From: Microbacterium sp. EST19A
GTDB lineage: Bacteria > Actinomycetota > Actinomycetes > Actinomycetales > Microbacteriaceae
NCBI RefSeq assembly: GCF_019969685.1
Contig: NZ_JAHXYZ010000001.1
Coordinates: forward strand, 124,001 to 188,000
Direction of reading: 5' to 3'
DNA: 64,000 bases
Below are positions 60,489-64,000 of the stretch, piece after piece; position 1 is the stretch's first letter, and each line of letters opens with the position of its first letter. Below the pieces are notes generated by a model. The model did not search any database, was not told the DNA's origin, and was given only the letters and a program-made list of their open reading frames with translations. The position numbers and the translations under genes were made by a program.

Positions 60489-60671
60489 ATGGACCCGACG
60501 GTTGAGGGCGAGGCCGAGCGTCTGCTTCCCCTGCCGGTACGGATGCTGCTGCGCTTACTCGCGACCGTCGTGATCACGATCGTCGCGATCGCTCTCATCG
60601 TGGGAACGCTCTACGCCCTCTCCGTCGGACCACTCATGCTGTTCTCGCTGTGGTGGGAGATCCGCGACTGA
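60489..60671 (+). CDS. Small single-span membrane protein
   Basis: 60 residues. The acidic N-terminus ([16 protein letters not shown]) is followed by one long hydrophobic span ([22 protein letters not shown]) and a short tail. Not recognised. A -10 box at the right distance, a preceding 14-bp inverted repeat and a plausible membrane topology favour a real gene. It may be a stress-induced or regulatory small membrane protein; no function is inferred. Confidence 0.6.
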   Translation: MDPTVEGEAERLLPLPVRMLLRLLATVVITIVAIALIVGTLYALSVGPLMLFSLWWEIRD

Positions 60672-60747
60672 GTTCGAAGGTCCACGCGAGCGAAAGAACC
60701 CCGGTTCTTCATGACGACGCGCCCGGCATCCGGCATGCCCACCCGAG

Positions 60748-60753
60748 TACGCT
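60748..60753 (+). promoter_or_regulatory. -10 box for leaderless aminotransferase gene
   Basis: TACGCT ends 7 nt before GTG 60761. Confidence 0.5.
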
Positions 60754-60760
60754 CGTAATC

Positions 60761-61960
60761 GTGACCGAACGCGCTCCTCTCTCCCGCAAGCTGTCCGCCA
60801 TCGCCGAGTCGGCGACCCTCAAGGTCGACGCGAAGGCGAAGGCCCTCAAGGCCGAAGGCAAGCCCGTCATCTCGTATGCGGCCGGCGAACCGGACTTCGC
60901 GACGCCGCAGTTCATCGTGGATGCCGCGGCCGAGGCACTCGCCGACCCGGCGAACTACCGGTACACGCCGGCTGCCGGCCTTCCGGCGCTGCGGGAGGCG
61001 GTCGCCGCGAAGACCCTCCGCGACTCCGGCCTCGAGGTCTCTCCGAGCCAGGTCATCGTCACGAACGGCGGCAAGCAGTCCGTGTACCAGGCGTTCCAGG
61101 CCGTCGTGAACCCGGGCGACGAGGTGCTGCTCCCCGCTCCGTACTGGACGACGTACCCCGAGGCCATCCGTCTCGCCGACGGCACGCCCGTCGAGGTGTT
61201 CGCCGGAGCAGACCAGGACTACAAGGTCACGGTCGAGCAGCTGGAGGCCGCGCGCACCGAGCGCACCACGGTCCTCGTCTTCGTGTCGCCCTCGAACCCG
61301 ACCGGTTCCGTCTACACCGCCGAAGAGACGAAGGCGATCGGCGAGTGGGCCGTCGAGCACGGCATCTGGATCATCAGCGACGAGATCTACCAGAACCTCA
61401 CCTACGAAGGCGTGAAGGCGACGTCGATCGTCGCAGCGGTTCCCGAGGTCGCCGGTCAGACGATCCTGGTGAACGGCGTGGCGAAGACCTACGCCATGAC
61501 CGGATGGCGCGTCGGCTGGATGGTCGGACCCGCCGACGCGATCAAGATCGCCGGAAACCTGCAGTCGCACCTGTCGAGCAACGTGAACAACGTCGCGCAG
61601 AAGGCAGCGATCGCCGCTCTCAACGGCCCGCAGACCGAGGCCGAGCAGATGCGCGAGGCCTTCGACCGGCGCCGCCGCCTCATCGTCGCGGAGCTGTCGA
61701 AGATCGACGGCATCCGCGTGCCGAACCCCCTCGGCGCGTTCTACGTCTACCCCGACGTGCAGGGCCTGCTCGGCCGCACCTGGGGTGGAGTGACGCCCAC
61801 GACCTCGCTCGAGCTGGCCGACCTCATCCTCGAGCAGGCCGAGGTTGCGGTCGTGCCGGGCGAGGCGTTCGGCCCGAGCGGCTACCTGCGCCTGTCGTAC
61901 GCCCTCGGCGACGACCAGCTGCTCGAGGGCGTGCAGCGCCTGCAGCGCCTGTTCGCCTGA
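60761..61960 (+). CDS. Class I aspartate/aromatic aminotransferase
   Basis: 399 residues, fold-type I PLP enzyme of the AspC (Bacillus/actinobacterial) subgroup. [67 protein letters not shown] and the PLP Lys in [19 protein letters not shown] are all conserved. It transfers amino groups between aspartate (or similar) and 2-oxoglutarate. The start is GTG 60761 after TACGCT by 7 nt. aspC-type genes often lie near secE/nusG and murB in actinobacteria, as here. Confidence 0.93.
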   Translation: MTERAPLSRKLSAIAESATLKVDAKAKALKAEGKPVISYAAGEPDFATPQFIVDAAAEALADPANYRYTPAAGLPALREAVAAKTLRDSGLEVSPSQVIVTNGGKQSVYQAFQAVVNPGDEVLLPAPYWTTYPEAIRLADGTPVEVFAGADQDYKVTVEQLEAARTERTTVLVFVSPSNPTGSVYTAEETKAIGEWAVEHGIWIISDEIYQNLTYEGVKATSIVAAVPEVAGQTILVNGVAKTYAMTGWRVGWMVGPADAIKIAGNLQSHLSSNVNNVAQKAAIAALNGPQTEAEQMREAFDRRRRLIVAELSKIDGIRVPNPLGAFYVYPDVQGLLGRTWGGVTPTTSLELADLILEQAEVAVVPGEAFGPSGYLRLSYALGDDQLLEGVQRLQRLFA

Positions 61961-61979
61961 CCGGCGCGCAGGTCGCGGG

Positions 61980-62384
61980 TCAGGACGACTCGGGCTGGTA
62001 CCCGATGAGCCAGCGGATGCCGTAGCGGTCGACGAGCGTGCCGTCCCAGTCGCCCCACGGGCGGCGTTGCAGCGGATCGATGACCCTCCCGCCCATGGCG
62101 AGGTCGGCGAACCAGCCGGTGAGCGTCGATGCATCCGCGGTGCCGAGCAGGGAGAAGAACATCCCTCCCATCTGCACCGCATCGGCATCGATCCCGGCAT
62201 CCGCCCCCGACAGGTCGACGACGCCCTCGAGCATGGCGTGGGCGATCGCGTCGGCCGGACCGTCGTGCCGACCGAACTGCGCGTAATCGAACATCCGCAG
62301 CTCGCCGCCGAAGACCGACTGGTAGTGCCGCATCGCCTCGGCGGCGTTACCGGGGAACAGCAGGTACGGGGTCAGTCCGGTCAT
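61980..62384 (-). CDS. PhnB-like VOC-family protein
   Basis: 134 residues. LTPYLLFPGNAAEAMRHYQSVFGGELRMFDYAQFG is the PhnB/3-demethylubiquinone-methyltransferase-like VOC opening, and the end shows WGDWDGTLVDRYGIRWLIGYQ. Its function is unknown; relatives include resistance proteins and uncharacterised enzymes. It is convergent with the aminotransferase gene (19 bp between stops) and lies 21 bp downstream of murB on the same strand. Confidence 0.82.
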   Translation of the reverse strand: MTGLTPYLLFPGNAAEAMRHYQSVFGGELRMFDYAQFGRHDGPADAIAHAMLEGVVDLSGADAGIDADAVQMGGMFFSLLGTADASTLTGWFADLAMGGRVIDPLQRRPWGDWDGTLVDRYGIRWLIGYQPESS

Positions 62385-62405
62385 GCGGCGAGTGTAGCGC
62401 GCGGG

Positions 62406-63551
62406 CTAGAGCTCGACGCCGACCAGCACAGGCTCCGGCTGCAGCACGAGTCCGAACTCGGCATGCACCCTGCTCTGGATGAAGCGCGCCAGCTCGGCGA
62501 CCTCGCCCGCGCTGGCGCCGCCGCGGTTCGTCAGCGCGAGCGCGTGCTTCGTCGAGACGGAGGCGCGGGAACGCGGGAGCTTGAAGCCCTTGCGGATGCC
62601 GGCCTGCTCGATCAGCCAGGCGGCGCTCACCTTCACGTCCGAGGCCTCGGTCTTCGTCTGCGGGACGAGCCCGTCGTACGAGGCGAGCGGGATCACGGTG
62701 ACGGTGTCGAGGTCGGGCGCGACAGGCCAGCGGGGGCATTCCGGCGGCAGGGCTCGCGCCACGGACTCGGGCACGATCGCATTCTGGAAGAACGAGCCGA
62801 CGCCGTGGGTGTCGGGGTCTGCGTCGTCCAGGAGCATCCCCTTGGACGCCCGTGTGGCGAGGATGCGCTCCCGCACCCAGCCGAGCGCCACGGGCGCATC
62901 GTGGTCGAGCCCGAGGGCTCGGCGCAGCTGCTCGCCGCGCACGACGCGCTCGCCCGCGACGAACAGGTCGACGGTGATCGAGAGGATGACGGCACGACGC
63001 AGCGGTTCGCCGCCGTAGTGGTGCTTCAGCACGGAGGTGCGGAACCCGAGTCCGAGTTCGGATGCCGGAACCGTCGAGACCTCGCCTGTGGCCTCGTCGA
63101 TGAGCTCGACCTCGACCAGGGTCTCCTGGATCTCCTGCCCGTACGCGCCGATGTTCTGCACGGGCGCCGCGCCGACGGTCCCGGGGATGCCGCTCATGGC
63201 CTCGAGCCCCGCGTAGCCGTGTTCGACCGCATAGGCGACCAGGGCGTCCCATCCGTGGCCGGCCTGCGCCCGCAGACGGATGCGCCCGAGATGCGGAGAG
63301 GGGAGTTCCTCGATGCCTTCCGTGCGCACGCGGATCACCGTGCCGTCGAAGGGCTCATCACCCACGAAGAGGTTCGAGCCGCCGCCGAGCACGAACCACG
63401 GGTCACGCGTGGCCCAGGTGGCGCGCAGCGCGTCGATGAGCTCTGCGGTCGTCGACGCCTCGAGCATCCGCGCAGGAGCCGCCCCGGTGCGCAGCGTCGT
63501 GAGCTGCGACAGACGGATGGGCTCGATGTCCCGCACCTCGGTCGTCCCCAT
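62406..63551 (-). CDS. murB: UDP-N-acetylenolpyruvoylglucosamine reductase
   Basis: 381 residues, type I MurB. PIRLSQLTTLRTGAAPARML, the FAD-binding VLGGGSNLFVGDEPFDGTVIRV, GLEAMSGIPGTVGAAPVQNIGAYGQEI, and the catalytic Ser in VGSFFQNAIV are conserved. It reduces the enolpyruvyl group to lactyl in the muramic acid precursor of peptidoglycan. Its ATG overlaps the MaoC gene stop (ATGA). Confidence 0.96.
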   Translation of the reverse strand: MGTTEVRDIEPIRLSQLTTLRTGAAPARMLEASTTAELIDALRATWATRDPWFVLGGGSNLFVGDEPFDGTVIRVRTEGIEELPSPHLGRIRLRAQAGHGWDALVAYAVEHGYAGLEAMSGIPGTVGAAPVQNIGAYGQEIQETLVEVELIDEATGEVSTVPASELGLGFRTSVLKHHYGGEPLRRAVILSITVDLFVAGERVVRGEQLRRALGLDHDAPVALGWVRERILATRASKGMLLDDADPDTHGVGSFFQNAIVPESVARALPPECPRWPVAPDLDTVTVIPLASYDGLVPQTKTEASDVKVSAAWLIEQAGIRKGFKLPRSRASVSTKHALALTNRGGASAGEVAELARFIQSRVHAEFGLVLQPEPVLVGVEL

Positions 63552-63949
63552 CAGACGGCGATGCGCAGCTGCGCCTTGACCAGGACGGTCGTCTCGCCGA
63601 ACGTGACCTTCAGGTCGATGCGTGCTGCGGTGTCGTCGACGACCCCGACGGTGGCGACGACGTGCAGGTCGGCGCCGCGCTCGGGATCGACGACCACTGG
63701 TTTGGTGAAGCGCACGCCGTAGTCGAGGATCTTCGCGCCGGGCTCGAGGGCCGCGACCACCACGGACGACGCGATGCCCATCGTGAGCATGCCGTGGGCG
63801 AGCACCCCCGGCAGACCGACGGCCGCCGCGATGTCGTCACGGTAGTGGATGGGGTTGAAGTCCCCGGACGCGCCCGCGTACCGCACCAGCGACTCGCGGG
63901 TGAGGTGTACGGTGCGCTCGGCGACCACGTCTCCGACGGTGTAGCCCAT
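63551..63949 (-). CDS. MaoC-family dehydratase (HadB-like)
   Basis: 132 residues with a single hot-dog hydratase fold: RYAGASGDFNPIHYRDDIAAAVGLPGVLAHGMLTMG, containing the catalytic D and H of R-specific hydratases (DFNPIHYRD). The gene is coupled by ATGA overlaps to murB downstream and to another gene upstream whose end is at the window edge. This order (HadA-like, HadB-like, murB) is common in actinobacteria; the pair probably forms a heterodimeric (3R)-hydroxyacyl-ACP dehydratase. Confidence 0.88.
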   Translation of the reverse strand: MGYTVGDVVAERTVHLTRESLVRYAGASGDFNPIHYRDDIAAAVGLPGVLAHGMLTMGIASSVVVAALEPGAKILDYGVRFTKPVVVDPERGADLHVVATVGVVDDTAARIDLKVTFGETTVLVKAQLRIAV

Positions 63950-64000
63950 CAGGCGGCCTCTCCCTCGGTGTCGTCGCCGGCGCCGACGAGCAGCACACTG
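63949..64000 (-). CDS. Partial CDS, probable MaoC-like dehydratase (HadA-like), C-terminus
   Basis: Only the last 16 codons are in the window, ending SVLLVGAGDDTEGEAA before the stop, which overlaps the next ATG (ATGA). Assignment as the HadA-like partner rests on gene order alone. Confidence 0.45.
   Translation of the reverse strand, partial: SVLLVGAGDDTEGEAA

Noticed and set aside
60694..60709. AAGAACC/GGTTCTT hairpin between the small membrane gene and the aminotransferase
   Set aside because: Only a 7-bp stem with a 2-nt loop and a short T-run; too weak to list as a terminator.
61956..61984. CCTGACC/GGTCAGG repeat overlapping two convergent stop codons
   Set aside because: A 7-bp stem with a 15-nt loop largely made by the two stop codons; chance is likely.

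Overview
The window is a piece of a high-GC actinobacterial chromosome, most likely Microbacterium or a close relative in Microbacteriaceae. The grounds are the strong G/C third-position bias, the split secE-nusG / rplKA / rplJL ribosomal block, a RamB-type regulator beside the glyoxylate genes, SipW-type alternate signal peptides, and many genes whose start codon lies 6-7 nt after a TANNNT -10 box (leaderless transcripts). No rRNA, CRISPR array, prophage or insertion sequence is visible. Two tRNAs (Ser-GGA, Trp-CCA) are present.

Left part (1-9 kb): a protein with a PqqD-like C-terminal domain, possibly the recognition protein of a daptide-type RiPP cluster that continues off the left edge; a DeoR regulator; a DUF4406 protein; tRNA-Ser; a K+ channel; GNAT, PAP2 and Bcr/CflA genes; and the pair cystathionine gamma-synthase / cystathionine beta-synthase. 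9-14 kb: a carbohydrate ABC importer with a divergent LacI regulator and clear palindromic operators, one of them almost identical to the cellobiose regulator (CebR) site. 14-15 kb: rplJL with an attenuator in the leader. 15-19 kb: a GH15 enzyme, a G6PDH-like protein and a YqaJ-type nuclease. 19-22 kb: a tightly overlapping five-gene operon of SipW signal peptidase, alternate-signal exported proteins and an LAxTG-anchored protein. 22-29 kb: a MarR-controlled MFS pump, the LysG/LysE pair, a DUF1801 protein and a polar amino acid ABC importer. 29-33 kb: rplKA, a WYL regulator that seems to use an ATT start, a VOC protein, nusG, secE and tRNA-Trp.

Middle to right: 33.6-38.3 kb holds a two-gene unit of an Hsp90-family ATPase and a 932-residue repeat protein. 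This is the most intriguing little-described pair in the window, together with the left-edge RiPP candidate and the SipW operon. 38-51 kb is a carbon and nitrogen block: pyruvate:quinone oxidase, a ROK regulator, then two succinate-semialdehyde-type dehydrogenases, an APC permease, a universal stress protein, putrescine oxidase and GABA transaminase, with a divergent PucR regulator. Together these can carry putrescine through GABA to succinate. 51-58 kb: a TetR regulator with a secreted glucoamylase-like enzyme, then RamB divergent from isocitrate lyase and malate synthase (glyoxylate shunt). 58-64 kb: a kinase-like small protein, an Lrp/alanine dehydrogenase divergent pair, a small membrane protein, an aminotransferase, a VOC protein, murB and MaoC-type dehydratases at the right edge.

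Start codons were chosen from Shine-Dalgarno matches, -10 boxes, ATGA overlaps and family N-termini. Functional names rest on motif recognition by eye; no search was run.
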